DNA of 20,481 bases from Comamonadaceae bacterium (GCA_947478935.1 CANJXV010000012.1:1-20481), one strand, 5' to 3'. Shown: positions 7,057-14,564, counted from the stretch's first letter. Made by a program: numbers and translations. The notes: a model not told the origin generated them from the sequence alone.

Positions 7057-8178
7057 ATGACCGATTTATTTGAAGCTCTGCGCGTAGGCGCTATGACTTT
7101 GCCGCACCGCCTAGTAATGGCGCCTTTAACGCGCAACCGTGCGCCCGGCTCCTTGGCGAACGCAGGCATGGCGCGCTACTACGCGCAGCGCGCAAACCCG
7201 CAGCAAGGTGCTGCCCTAATAATCAGCGAAGCTACTGCTATCAGCCATCAAGCCCAAGGCTATTCCGATGTGCCCGGCATTTGGAGCGAAGCACAAGTAG
7301 AGGCCTGGAAACCCGTCGCCGAAGCAGTACACACAGCAGGCGGGCATATCTTTATGCAGCTTTGGCACGTGGGGCGTGTCTCGCATGTGGACTTGCAGCC
7401 AGCAGGCCAGGCACCGGTCGCGCCATCGGCGATTACCGCCAACACCAAGACCGTGCTCATCAAGGATGGTGCGCCCAAGTTTGTGGCCACATCAGCACCG
7501 CGCGCTTTAGCCATCGACGAAATACCCGGTATCGTGCAAGACTACCGCCGCGCCGCGCGCAATGCGATAGCCGCCGGGTTTGACGGTGTGGAGCTGCACG
7601 CGGCCAATGGCTATTTGATCGACCAGTTTTTACGCTCGGGCAGCAACCACCGCGATGACGCCTATGGCGGCACAGTGCCCCATCGCGCACGCTTGCTGAT
7701 CGAGGTCATGCAGGCTTTGTGCGAGGAAATTGGCGGGGCGCGTTGCGCACTGCGCCTCTCACCGGTCACCCCAGCCAACGATGCTTTTGATCCTGAACCC
7801 AAGGCCTTATTCACGCACGTGGTGCAAGCACTCGGGCCACTGGGTCTGGCTTATGTGCATGTAATTGAAGGCTCGACGATTGCCGAACGCGATTACCAGC
7901 AAGGCGACGGGCCTTTTGATTACGCTGCGTTGCGCCAGGCCTATCGCAATGCGGGCGGCCAAGGCGCCTGGATGGTAAACAACGGCTACGACCAGGCCTT
8001 GGCCGAAAAAGCCTTGACCGAAGGCGCGGACCTCGTGTCCTTCGGGCGCTTATTTATCGCCAACCCGGACCTGACAGAGCGCATGCGCCAGGGCGCCCCA
8101 CTCAACACGCCAGACCGAATGACGTTTTATGGCGGTGGCGACAAGGGATACACCGACTATCCGATGCTCAAGCCTTAA
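7057..8178 (+). CDS. Old-yellow-enzyme family alkene reductase (NemA-like)
   Basis: This FMN- and NAD(P)H-dependent enzyme reduces activated C=C bonds of enones and nitro compounds in the cytoplasm. It has 373 residues, the normal length for NemA/OYE. Visible family motifs are MAPLTRNRA (21-29), QLWHVGRVSH (101-110), the active-site segment GVELHAANGYLIDQF with His181 and Asn184 as the carbonyl or nitro ligands and Tyr186 as the proton donor, RLSP near 233, and SFGRLFIANPDL (328-339) for FMN phosphate. The His/Asn pair is OYE1-like. The ATG at 7057 is preceded by an AGGA. It ends exactly one base before the stop codon of the opposing copA, and a 10-bp hairpin follows inside copA. N-ethylmaleimide reductase and 12-oxophytodienoate reductase annotations would be equivalent. 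Confidence 0.93.
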   Translation: MTDLFEALRVGAMTLPHRLVMAPLTRNRAPGSLANAGMARYYAQRANPQQGAALIISEATAISHQAQGYSDVPGIWSEAQVEAWKPVAEAVHTAGGHIFMQLWHVGRVSHVDLQPAGQAPVAPSAITANTKTVLIKDGAPKFVATSAPRALAIDEIPGIVQDYRRAARNAIAAGFDGVELHAANGYLIDQFLRSGSNHRDDAYGGTVPHRARLLIEVMQALCEEIGGARCALRLSPVTPANDAFDPEPKALFTHVVQALGPLGLAYVHVIEGSTIAERDYQQGDGPFDYAALRQAYRNAGGQGAWMVNNGYDQALAEKALTEGADLVSFGRLFIANPDLTERMRQGAPLNTPDRMTFYGGGDKGYTDYPMLKP

Positions 8179-10494
8179 TCAAGGCCCTTTCCAACGCTTT
8201 AGTAACAAAGCGTTGGCCATCACGCTGACCGAACTTAGCGCCATGGCGCCACCGGCCAGCACCGGATGCAAATAGCCCAAAGCGGCCAGCGGAATTCCGG
8301 CTGCGTTGTAGAAAAAAGCCCAAAACAGGTTTTGCCGAATCTTTGCCACCGTCAGGCGGGAGATGTCCAAGGCTGCAAGCACCAATCGCGGATCGCCGCG
8401 CATCAAGGTAATTCCCGCGGCCTGCATCGCCACATCGGTGCCGCCGCCGTCGGGGTTGGACATGGCCATACCCACATCCGCAGCGGCCAGGGCTGGGGCA
8501 TCGTTTACGCCGTCGCCCACCATGGCCACGGTATGCGGTTTATCGCCATGGTCTGCGGTTTTTAAATCACGCACGCGCTGCGCTTTGTCGCCGGGCAAGA
8601 CACTGGCCAGCACTTCGGCACTGCCCTCGCTGGCATCGAGCCCCAGACGCACTGCCATCGCCCGCGCGGCGCCCCAGTTGTCCCCGGAAATCATGACCAC
8701 TTGCAAGCCCTTGGCGCGCAAACCAGCAATGGCTTCCTGTGCCCCAGCTTTAGGCTCATCATTAAAACCCATATAAGCGCACACGTGCCAGTGGCCGTCT
8801 TGTAAACAAGCCAAGGCCGACACACTGCTGCCCTGGGCTTGCAGCGCACGCGCTTGCGCGCCTAGGAGCGACGCGTCAAGGGACTCGCCGCCACCTTGCA
8901 ATTCCAGCATCCAGGGCCAGCTGCCCAAGGCATAGTTTTGACCATCGACTTTGCCAAAACTACCCCGCCCAGGCACAGCTTGCACATCCTGCGGCGCAAC
9001 CCAGCTGACGCCTTGCGTTTTCGCATAGGCCAATACAGCGCGTGCCAGTGGATGTTCGCTACCGCTTTGCAAGCTGGCACACACGCGCAACCACTCGTGC
9101 TCTAGCACGCCAGGTAAGGGCAAAGAGGCGCCTACTGCGCCCACGGTCGGCGCGTCAGACACCACAAAACGCGTCAGCCGCGGACGGCCCTCGGTCAGAG
9201 TACCGGTTTTGTCAAAAGCCACTACATCCACCCGGTGCGCCAGCTCCAGCGCCTCTGCATCTTTAATCAAAATGCCGTACTTCGCCGCCACACCCGTACC
9301 GGACATGATGGCCACTGGCGTCGCCAGGCCCAGCGCGCAAGGGCAGGCAATCACCAGCACCGCTACAGCGCGGATCAGCGCCACTTCCAGCGGCTGGCCC
9401 GCCAACATCCAGCCCGCCAGCGTGGCCAGTGCTACCAACAAAACCACTGGAACAAACACTGCGCTAACCTGGTCCACCAGACGCTGTATCGGCGCTTTCG
9501 CGGCTTGCGCGTCTTCCACCAGACGAATGATGTGCGACAACACGGTTTGCGTACCCACTGCCGTCAGACGCACCAGCACGCGGCCATCGCCATTAATGCT
9601 GCCACCATGGACGCGGGACCCGAGGTCTTTGGTCACGGGCATAGATTCGCCGGTCAACATAGATTCATCGGCCTGGGTCTGGCCTTCGCTGACCCGACCA
9701 TCGGCTGCAAAGCGCTCACCGGCTTTAACCACCACCACATCGCCCACCAGCAGCTCGGACACCGGCACATCGACTTCGCCATCCGGCCCCAACCAATGCG
9801 CGCGCGCCGGACGCAAGGCGTGCAAAGCGCGTATGGCCGAGGTGGTTTGGCGCTTGGCGCGCACTTCCAGCCATTTACCCAGTAGCACCAACGTAATCAC
9901 CAGGGCTGAACCTTCGAAATACAAATGCACCATTGCCCCTTGCGGCGCACGCAGCCACAGCCACACCGACAAAGCCCACCCCGCCGTAGTACCCAGAGCG
10001 ACCAGCAAATCCATATTGCCGCTGGCCGCGCGTACCGCGTGCCAAGCAGCCCGATAAAAGCGCGCGCCCAGCAGAAATTGCACCGGGGTGGCCAGCACAA
10101 ACTGCCAGGCCGCAGGCAGCATCCAATGCCAGCCCGCCAGCTCACCGAGCATCGGCAAAACCAAGGGAGTGGACAAGGCAAAACCCCAAGCTACGGGGCC
10201 AAAACCTGCCCAGGCAGAGGGCTCGGGGGCATCCAGGGCATCGTCCGATTCTTTGGGCTCATAGCCGGCATCGCGCACCGCTCTGCGCACCAAGGCGTCC
10301 ACTGGCGTTTCGGGGTTTTGGTTCGCAACATAGGCCACTCGCGCGGATTCGGTAGCTAAATTAACACTGGCGCTTTGCACACCGGGGACGCGCAAAAGCG
10401 CTTTTTCCACCCGCCCGACGCACGACGCGCATGTCATGCCACCAATGCCAATATCCAGGGAAAGCGGCGCGCTTGTACTTGTTGTATCAGGCAT
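8179..10494 (-). CDS. copA: CopA-type copper-exporting P1B ATPase
   Basis: CopA pumps Cu(I) from cytoplasm to periplasm at the expense of ATP. The 771-residue protein has one N-terminal heavy-metal-associated domain (GMTCASC, Cys22 and Cys25). It then has the transmembrane helices, the TGES actuator motif (281-284), the CPC metal site (384-386), the phosphorylated Asp428 in DKTGT, the SEHP nucleotide-binding motif (479-482) and GDGVND (660-665). Tyr729-Asn730 and MALSS (751-755) are the helix 7 and 8 residues that define the Cu(I)-specific P1B-1 subgroup. The ATG at 10494 has AAGG 8 bases upstream. It is divergent from a CopZ-like gene across 88 bases. No MerR-type regulator gene is adjacent, so its regulator is elsewhere. 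Confidence 0.96.
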   Translation of the reverse strand: MPDTTSTSAPLSLDIGIGGMTCASCVGRVEKALLRVPGVQSASVNLATESARVAYVANQNPETPVDALVRRAVRDAGYEPKESDDALDAPEPSAWAGFGPVAWGFALSTPLVLPMLGELAGWHWMLPAAWQFVLATPVQFLLGARFYRAAWHAVRAASGNMDLLVALGTTAGWALSVWLWLRAPQGAMVHLYFEGSALVITLVLLGKWLEVRAKRQTTSAIRALHALRPARAHWLGPDGEVDVPVSELLVGDVVVVKAGERFAADGRVSEGQTQADESMLTGESMPVTKDLGSRVHGGSINGDGRVLVRLTAVGTQTVLSHIIRLVEDAQAAKAPIQRLVDQVSAVFVPVVLLVALATLAGWMLAGQPLEVALIRAVAVLVIACPCALGLATPVAIMSGTGVAAKYGILIKDAEALELAHRVDVVAFDKTGTLTEGRPRLTRFVVSDAPTVGAVGASLPLPGVLEHEWLRVCASLQSGSEHPLARAVLAYAKTQGVSWVAPQDVQAVPGRGSFGKVDGQNYALGSWPWMLELQGGGESLDASLLGAQARALQAQGSSVSALACLQDGHWHVCAYMGFNDEPKAGAQEAIAGLRAKGLQVVMISGDNWGAARAMAVRLGLDASEGSAEVLASVLPGDKAQRVRDLKTADHGDKPHTVAMVGDGVNDAPALAAADVGMAMSNPDGGGTDVAMQAAGITLMRGDPRLVLAALDISRLTVAKIRQNLFWAFFYNAAGIPLAALGYLHPVLAGGAMALSSVSVMANALLLKRWKGP
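8191..8216 (+). terminator. 10-bp hairpin just after the alkene reductase, inside the copA end
   Basis: CCAACGCTTT (8191-8200) and AAAGCGTTGG (8207-8216) form a perfect 10-bp stem with a 6-base loop, 13 bases beyond the alkene reductase stop. It lies within the last codons of copA on the other strand. No T-run follows on the plus strand, so this may stop or stabilise the 3' end only weakly. Its perfection within coding sequence is notable. Confidence 0.4.
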
Positions 10495-10582
10495 AAGAGA
10501 AGCCTTTGTTGTGCGTCAAAAAATCACGCCCGCGCCGATGCACAATGGAAGGTAGCTATCACGCTGTTTTGAAAGATGCGCC

Positions 10583-10780
10583 ATGAACTATGAATTTACC
10601 GTGACCGGAATGACCTGCGGCCATTGCGAAAAAGCAGTGACCAAAGCCGTTCAAAAACAAGACCCACAAGCCCAAGTGCTGATCCAGCGGGATCACAACC
10701 TGGTGAAAGTGCAGTCCACCAAGGAACGCGAGGCCCTGCGCCTGGCGATTGTCGAGGAAGGCTATTCGGTTGCGCCTTGA
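10583..10780 (+). CDS. copZ: CopZ-like heavy-metal-associated chaperone
   Basis: This is a 65-residue single-domain HMA protein that would carry Cu(I) to CopA in the cytoplasm. The metal site GMTCGHC (residues 9-15) gives Cys12 and Cys15. It is followed by the expected helix, and by EEGYSVAP at the C-terminus, where HMA domains usually end. The length is typical of CopZ. The ATG at 10583 is preceded by a GAAAG-like sequence. It is divergent from copA and followed after 172 bases by the Spy-like gene on the same strand. The His in GHC and the neighbourhood favour copper over mercury or zinc. Confidence 0.92.
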   Translation: MNYEFTVTGMTCGHCEKAVTKAVQKQDPQAQVLIQRDHNLVKVQSTKEREALRLAIVEEGYSVAP

Positions 10781-10856
10781 CGCCGGTCAAGCTCTGCAGC
10801 CCATCCCAGCAAAAGTAACGCGGACCCGCCCAGCAACCGCCCAACTTTACAAAGAC

Positions 10857-10885
10857 TTGCCATGGCGCAACACGGGCCATATACA
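10857..10885 (+). promoter_or_regulatory. Candidate sigma-70 promoter of the Spy-like gene
   Basis: TTGCCA (10857-10862) and TATACA (10880-10885) are separated by exactly 17 bases, about 67 bases upstream of the ATG. The -35 matches consensus at five of six positions and the -10 at four of six. It is a prediction only. Confidence 0.35.
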
Positions 10886-10952
10886 CGCAGCGCACTATAG
10901 GGCCATCCGAAAAAGCATCCCGCTGTATCGGAACGACTAAAGGAATCGTGTC

Positions 10953-11429
10953 ATGAAAACCCGCACTACTTTATGGCTGACGACAGCTGCACTGACTTTA
11001 CTTACCGGTTACGCCAGCGCCCAAAATAGCCCGCGCAAAGGCGAGGCTGCCAATCCCGGCATACACGCCATGCAAGGCAAAGATGCCGAGCACATGGGCA
11101 TGCGCATGAAGTACCACATGCAGCGGCTGAAAGCCGCACTCAAACTTACACCGGAACAAGAACCCGCCTGGGCTGCAATGGCCAGCGCTATGACGCCACC
11201 GGCGCGCCCACCACGGCCCGATCGCGCTGAAATGGAAAAACTCAGCATGCCCGATCGCCTAGACAAAATGAAACAGATGATGAATGAGCATCACGAAGCT
11301 CGAGTGGCCGAGATGGACAAACATGCGGCAGCGGTGAAGGTTTTTTATGCGCTACTAACACCCGAGCAGAAAAAAACCTTTGACACCAAAGCCATGCCTG
11401 GCTGGATACACGGTCCGCACCACGGTTGA
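10953..11429 (+). CDS. Spy/CpxP-like periplasmic protein, Met/His-rich
   Basis: This is a 158-residue secreted protein. A signal peptide (KTR, then a hydrophobic run, then ASA at 21-23) should be cleaved before Gln24. The mature part has the two LTxxQ-type repeats that define the Spy/CpxP family, LTPEQ at residues 65-69 and 135-139. It has a Met/His-rich segment around residues 40-55 (MQGKDAEHMGMRMKYHM) and a C-terminal HGPHHG, which could bind copper or nickel. Spy-type proteins act as periplasmic chaperones or stress sensors. The ATG at 10953 has AAGGA 8 bases upstream. It sits downstream of copZ and is followed by a strong terminator. A metal-binding role (compare CnrX-like or CpxP-like sensors) is inference from residue content and location. 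Confidence 0.8.
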   Translation: MKTRTTLWLTTAALTLLTGYASAQNSPRKGEAANPGIHAMQGKDAEHMGMRMKYHMQRLKAALKLTPEQEPAWAAMASAMTPPARPPRPDRAEMEKLSMPDRLDKMKQMMNEHHEARVAEMDKHAAAVKVFYALLTPEQKKTFDTKAMPGWIHGPHHG

Positions 11430-11460
11430 TGCCTGGATAGTTACAAACCGATTAGTAAAC

Positions 11461-11481
11461 CCCGGCACTGCCGGGTTTTTT
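11461..11481 (+). terminator. Rho-independent terminator after the Spy-like gene
   Basis: CCCGGC (11461-11466), a 3-base loop ACT and GCCGGG (11470-11475) are followed by six T residues. The hairpin lies 31 bases after the stop codon. The T-run overlaps the stop codon of the convergent glutaredoxin-like gene. Confidence 0.9.
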
Positions 11482-11845
11482 ACGCCAGCATTTTTTTCAA
11501 TTCACCGCTGGTGATTAAGGCTTGCACATCAGTCGCACCACCGACCAAGACGCCTTTGACAAATACCATGGGAAACGTAGGCCAGCCGGTCCACATCTTG
11601 AGCGCATTGCGTTCACGCCACGTATTGAAATAGCTGCCAAACTCCAGGTAACCGTGGGCAATACCTGCTGCGTCTAAAGCCGCGCGCGCTTTTTTAGGCA
11701 TGGGGTTTAGCGCCATACCCACTACCAAAACCGGATGCTTCGCAATAGCGGCTTCTACCTGGTCCACCATATAACGGTGGTGATTGGCGACCGTCTCGCG
11801 AACCGAAGGATGGACGCGCGACTCATCTAAAAAATTTCTGGGCAT
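11480..11845 (-). CDS. Glutaredoxin-fold protein lacking cysteine
   Basis: The 121-residue product resembles monothiol glutaredoxins (Grx4 type). The strand VLVVGMALNPMPKKAR (39-54) replaces the CGFS-containing segment, the cis-proline TFP is at 90-92, and the GSH-binding glycine pair follows in VLVGGATDVQAL (99-110). WTGWPTFPMVFVKG is strongly Grx-like. No cysteine occurs anywhere in the protein, so it cannot act as a thiol redox catalyst or bind an iron-sulfur cluster through a CGFS thiol. The 30-residue N-terminal extension is helical. The ATG at 11845 has GGAG 8 bases upstream. It shares the strand with the NnrU-family gene, separated by 56 bases. I recall similar Cys-less proteins in related Betaproteobacteria; the function is unknown. 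Confidence 0.8.
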   Translation of the reverse strand: MPRNFLDESRVHPSVRETVANHHRYMVDQVEAAIAKHPVLVVGMALNPMPKKARAALDAAGIAHGYLEFGSYFNTWRERNALKMWTGWPTFPMVFVKGVLVGGATDVQALITSGELKKMLA

Positions 11846-11901
11846 AGTGAAAACTCCGCTAAAACCCGATTATGGCCCTTGCTATTTTTTTTTATCGTCT
11901 G

Positions 11902-12477
11902 CTACATAACTTGTACGCCTATGAGCCAGCCATGGGCCCAGCCAACAAATATCAGCCACATCGCTATACCTATCTCTAAAGTCAGGACCGTGGCGCCCAT
12001 GTTTCCAGAGGCATAGACCACTTGATTGCGCTTATCTCGCGCTCTGGATGCTCTGAAAAGCAACACACTCCACACGAGCAAGCTGCCAAATAAAACTAGA
12101 TGCGCCAAGGTACCGTTGGCCAGTACATGCGCCAATGCCCAAACCTTTACCGACAAGACCATTGGGTGGTGCAACTTGGCTTTTATCGCATTGCGCGGAA
12201 CGTATACCGCTGCCATAAAAATCATAGCTACCAAAGTTAAAAAATAAGCCAGATGCTTCATCGCCGGTAATGGCGTCCACAGCACAATTGGCGCATCACG
12301 TGCAACACCAAAACCGTACACCACCATTGCAAACCCAAACAAGGAGACTAAGGAGTACGCCGCCTTAAAACGTGCAATACCTACTCCTTCGATCAAGCGC
12401 TCACGCAAACCATCTGTATTGATGCGCATCGAATGAGTACCCAAAAATACCAATAATCCAAACACTAAAAACAACAT
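11902..12477 (-). CDS. NnrU-family integral membrane protein
   Basis: NnrU-family proteins are multi-span membrane proteins first named next to nitrite and nitric oxide reductase genes; their exact role is not settled. From the ATG at 12477 this one has 191 residues. FLGTHSMRI follows the first hydrophobic segment, and HHPMVLSVKVWALAHVLANGT contains the conserved histidines of the family. About five to six hydrophobic segments are seen. I prefer this start because AAAGG lies 6 bases upstream; an ATG at 12546 would give a 214-residue form with an odd polar N-terminus. No denitrification genes are nearby, so a role in nitric oxide metabolism is not supported by context. Confidence 0.85.
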   Translation of the reverse strand: MLFLVFGLLVFLGTHSMRINTDGLRERLIEGVGIARFKAAYSLVSLFGFAMVVYGFGVARDAPIVLWTPLPAMKHLAYFLTLVAMIFMAAVYVPRNAIKAKLHHPMVLSVKVWALAHVLANGTLAHLVLFGSLLVWSVLLFRASRARDKRNQVVYASGNMGATVLTLEIGIAMWLIFVGWAHGWLIGVQVM

Positions 12478-12539
12478 AGACATCCTTTGGTATACAGCTA
12501 GAGTGCAAGCATACGCCCCGAGCCACGGATGAACAAGGC

Positions 12540-12548
12540 TGTGCATAA
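12540..12548 (-). promoter_or_regulatory. DnaA box (TTATGCACA)
   Basis: The reverse complement of TGTGCATAA is TTATGCACA, an exact match to the TTATNCACA consensus bound by DnaA. Confidence 0.7.
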
Positions 12549-12567
12549 AAATAGAATAACTAATGAC

Positions 12568-12576
12568 TTATCCACA
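12568..12576 (+). promoter_or_regulatory. DnaA box (TTATCCACA)
   Basis: TTATCCACA is the strongest-affinity R1-type DnaA box. It is in opposite orientation to the box 20 bases to its left. Confidence 0.75.
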
Positions 12577-12597
12577 AGCTCGCGTGAAACCATAGTG

Positions 12598-12639
12598 TTA
12601 TTCATATCCAAGCAACTGCTTTCATGCACCTCATGCACA
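12598..12639 (+). promoter_or_regulatory. Three degenerate DnaA-box-like sites
   Basis: TTATTCATA (12598-12606) and TCATGCACA (12631-12639) each differ from TTATNCACA at one defined position. TCATGCACC (12622-12630) differs at two and forms a 9-base tandem with the last. The starts at 12568, 12598 and 12631 are about three helical turns apart. Confidence 0.4.
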
Positions 12640-12712
12640 TACTACACATCAATATAAGCTGTTGATCTGTAAAGTAAAAAACCACTTTTACCAGAAATAA
12701 GACGGGCTCTAT

Positions 12713-12724
12713 CTACTACTACTA
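12713..12724 (+). repeat. (CTA)4 triplet run, DnaA-trio-like
   Basis: Four perfect CTA repeats follow a GC-rich segment and precede AT-rich DNA. The opposite strand reads 3'-GAT-5' repeats, the pattern described for DnaA-trio elements that DnaA uses to unwind origins. A chance triplet run is possible. Confidence 0.4.
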
Positions 12725-12767
12725 ATTTAAAACAAAGAAATAGAGAAAGCATAGAACGCAAGCATCC

Positions 12768-12776
12768 GGTGGATAA
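12768..12776 (-). promoter_or_regulatory. Near-perfect DnaA box (TTATCCACC)
   Basis: The reverse complement of GGTGGATAA is TTATCCACC, one base from TTATCCACA. It faces the cluster from the minC side. Confidence 0.55.
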
Positions 12777-12872
12777 ATCTCAATTAACGTAACCATAAGA
12801 ACCGTTCATAGAAGCCTTTGATATTTCGTCAGGTAAAATTTGTTTTTTGCTTTCACCTCTGTGCAGCACACC

Positions 12873-13703
12873 ATGCCGGTTCAACCAGATCTCGCTTTTT
12901 CTGCCAGTGACGCCCCTGCGTTTGAACTCAAAAGCGCACAACTAACACTCGTTGCGCTGCTGATCAAAACTCCCGACTTAGCCAAGCTTGCTGCCGAATT
13001 GCTTAAAAAATTTGGTCCCAATGGCGAGAGCCCAGAATTTTTTGACACCGATGGCGTGGTCCTGGACTTCAGCCAAGCCGGTCTAAGTCTCCCCCATCCA
13101 CAATGGAATTTGCTACTCAATACTCTGAGCCAATGCCGTTTGGTGGCCAGTGCGGTACGCGGTTTGGATGATGGCAGTCTGGCCGTGGCCAAAAAATCAG
13201 GTATCCCAGAAGCGCCCCCTGATATCCGCCGTCCGGCAACATCGAAATCAAACCCCGCACCAGTGCTACCCGTAGTCGCACCGGCTGCAACACTGGCCAA
13301 GCCATCCAACCCGGCACCAAGCCCGGCAATTGCCCCTCCTGTCGTCAGAGAAGGCGCCAACCCTACGATGGTCGTCAACAAGCCATTGCGTTCAGGCCAG
13401 AAAGTCTATGCCCGGGGTGCAGATTTGATAGTGATGGCTATGGTGAATCGGGGTGCTGAAGTCATCGCAGACGGCAATATTCATGTGTATGCGCCGCTGC
13501 GTGGTAAAGCGATGGCAGGTGCCAGAGGCAATACCTCAGCCCGCATATTTGCGCTGGCGCTGGAGCCGGAGCTGGTGTCCATTGCTGGCGTGTACCGTAC
13601 TACCGAGCAGGAACTCGGTCCCGATGTGCTGGGCAAACCAGCGCAAGTGCGATTAAGTGATGACGGAAAAGAAAAAATTATTATTGAAGCGTTGAAAACG
13701 TAA
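12873..13703 (+). CDS. minC: Septum site-determining protein MinC
   Basis: MinC blocks FtsZ polymerisation and, recruited by MinD, keeps septa away from the poles. From the ATG at 12873 it has 276 residues. The N-terminal FtsZ-inhibiting domain is at about 17-105. A Pro/Ala-rich linker follows (about 110-165). The C-terminal beta-helix domain contains PLRSGQKVYARGADLIV, the ADGNIHVYAPLRGKAMAGA segment and PELVSIAGVYR, all diagnostic of MinC. An in-frame TTG at 12840 has AGG 6 bases upstream and would add 11 residues; ATG is preferred because the domain needs no more sequence. It is first in a minC-minD-minE operon, with minD 41 bases downstream. Confidence 0.95.
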   Translation: MPVQPDLAFSASDAPAFELKSAQLTLVALLIKTPDLAKLAAELLKKFGPNGESPEFFDTDGVVLDFSQAGLSLPHPQWNLLLNTLSQCRLVASAVRGLDDGSLAVAKKSGIPEAPPDIRRPATSKSNPAPVLPVVAPAATLAKPSNPAPSPAIAPPVVREGANPTMVVNKPLRSGQKVYARGADLIVMAMVNRGAEVIADGNIHVYAPLRGKAMAGARGNTSARIFALALEPELVSIAGVYRTTEQELGPDVLGKPAQVRLSDDGKEKIIIEALKT

Positions 13704-13744
13704 AATTCAACGTATTGACCTTTTCTTTGGAAAGATAGCTCTTC

Positions 13745-14560
13745 ATGGCAAAAATTATTGTGGTCACTTCTGGCAAGGGCGGTGTTGGTAAAACAACGAC
13801 CAGCGCCAGTTTTGCAACTGGCCTGGCCCTGCGTGGGCACAAAACAGCAGTTATTGACTTTGATGTAGGCCTACGCAATTTGGACCTGATCATGGGTTGC
13901 GAGCGTCGCGTCGTTTATGACTTGATCAACGTCATCAGCGGCGAAGCCAATTTGCACCAGGCATTGATTAAAGATAAGCAATGTGAAAACCTGTATGTGT
14001 TGGCCGCATCCCAAACCCGCGATAAAGATGCGCTGACGCAGGAAGGCGTTGAAAAAGTGCTCAATGATCTGATCGCCATGGACTTTGAATTCATTGTCTG
14101 CGATTCGCCCGCCGGCATTGAAACCGGTGCCTTGATGGCTATGCATTACGCCGATGAAGCGCTGGTGGTGACCAACCCTGAAGTCTCCTCGGTACGCGAT
14201 TCAGACCGTATTTTGGGAATGTTGGCGAGTAAAACCAAGCGTGCTATTGAGGGATTGGAACCTATCAAAGAGCATTTGCTCATTACCCGCTATAACCCGG
14301 CGCGCGTGGATCAAGGGCAAATGCTGTCCTTGGAAGATATCCAGGATATTTTGCGTATCAAACTCATTGGCGTGATCCCCGAGAGCGAAACCGTGTTGCA
14401 AGCGTCTAACCAAGGCGTACCCGCTGTGCATATGGCTGGTAGCGAAGTCGCTGAGGCCTACAAGGACGTGATTGACCGCTTCTTGGGCGAGGACAAACCC
14501 ATGCGCTTTACCGAAGCAGTGAAACCTGGCTTTTTTAAGCGTTTATTTGGTGGGAACTAA
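13745..14560 (+). CDS. minD: Septum site-determining ATPase MinD
   Basis: MinD is a membrane-binding ParA-like ATPase that carries MinC and oscillates with MinE. The 271-residue protein starts MAKIIVVTSGKGGVGKTTT, with the deviant Walker A KGGVGKT at 11-17. FEFIVCDSPAGIE is the Walker B region. The amphipathic membrane-targeting helix is at the C-terminus (KPGFFKRLFGGN, last 12 residues). GGAAAG stands 10 bases upstream of the ATG. minE begins 4 bases after its stop. Length and motifs match E. coli MinD closely. Confidence 0.97.
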   Translation: MAKIIVVTSGKGGVGKTTTSASFATGLALRGHKTAVIDFDVGLRNLDLIMGCERRVVYDLINVISGEANLHQALIKDKQCENLYVLAASQTRDKDALTQEGVEKVLNDLIAMDFEFIVCDSPAGIETGALMAMHYADEALVVTNPEVSSVRDSDRILGMLASKTKRAIEGLEPIKEHLLITRYNPARVDQGQMLSLEDIQDILRIKLIGVIPESETVLQASNQGVPAVHMAGSEVAEAYKDVIDRFLGEDKPMRFTEAVKPGFFKRLFGGN

Positions 14561-14564
14561 GCGT

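Larger units (their letters stand above)
12478..12872. other. AT-rich divergent intergenic region with DnaA boxes (candidate oriC)
   Basis: This is the longest AT-rich, gene-free stretch in the window, between leftward NnrU and rightward minC. It holds two exact TTATNCACA DnaA boxes, at least three near matches, a GC-rich GACGGGCTC followed by four CTA triplets (12713-12724) and then an AT-rich run (ATTTAAAACAAAG). The box-GC-rich-triplet-AT order resembles bacterial origin unwinding elements. The weak points are that dnaA is not here and that no strong box abuts the triplets. It must also contain the minCDE promoter, which I cannot place with confidence; a TAAAAT at 12834 lacks a matching -35. 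Confidence 0.5.

Noticed and set aside
9209..10057. 282-codon plus-strand frame inside copA
   Set aside because: It is antisense to an intact P1B-ATPase with all motifs. Its Thr/Ser/Pro-rich composition is that of a shadow frame.
10495..10582. CueR-like operator between copA and copZ
   Set aside because: One half-site, GGAAGGT, is present at about 10548 but no matching ACCTTCC partner lies at the required spacing.
12834..12839. TAAAAT as the -10 of a minCDE promoter
   Set aside because: No acceptable -35 lies 16-18 bases upstream; TTGATA is only 10 bases away.
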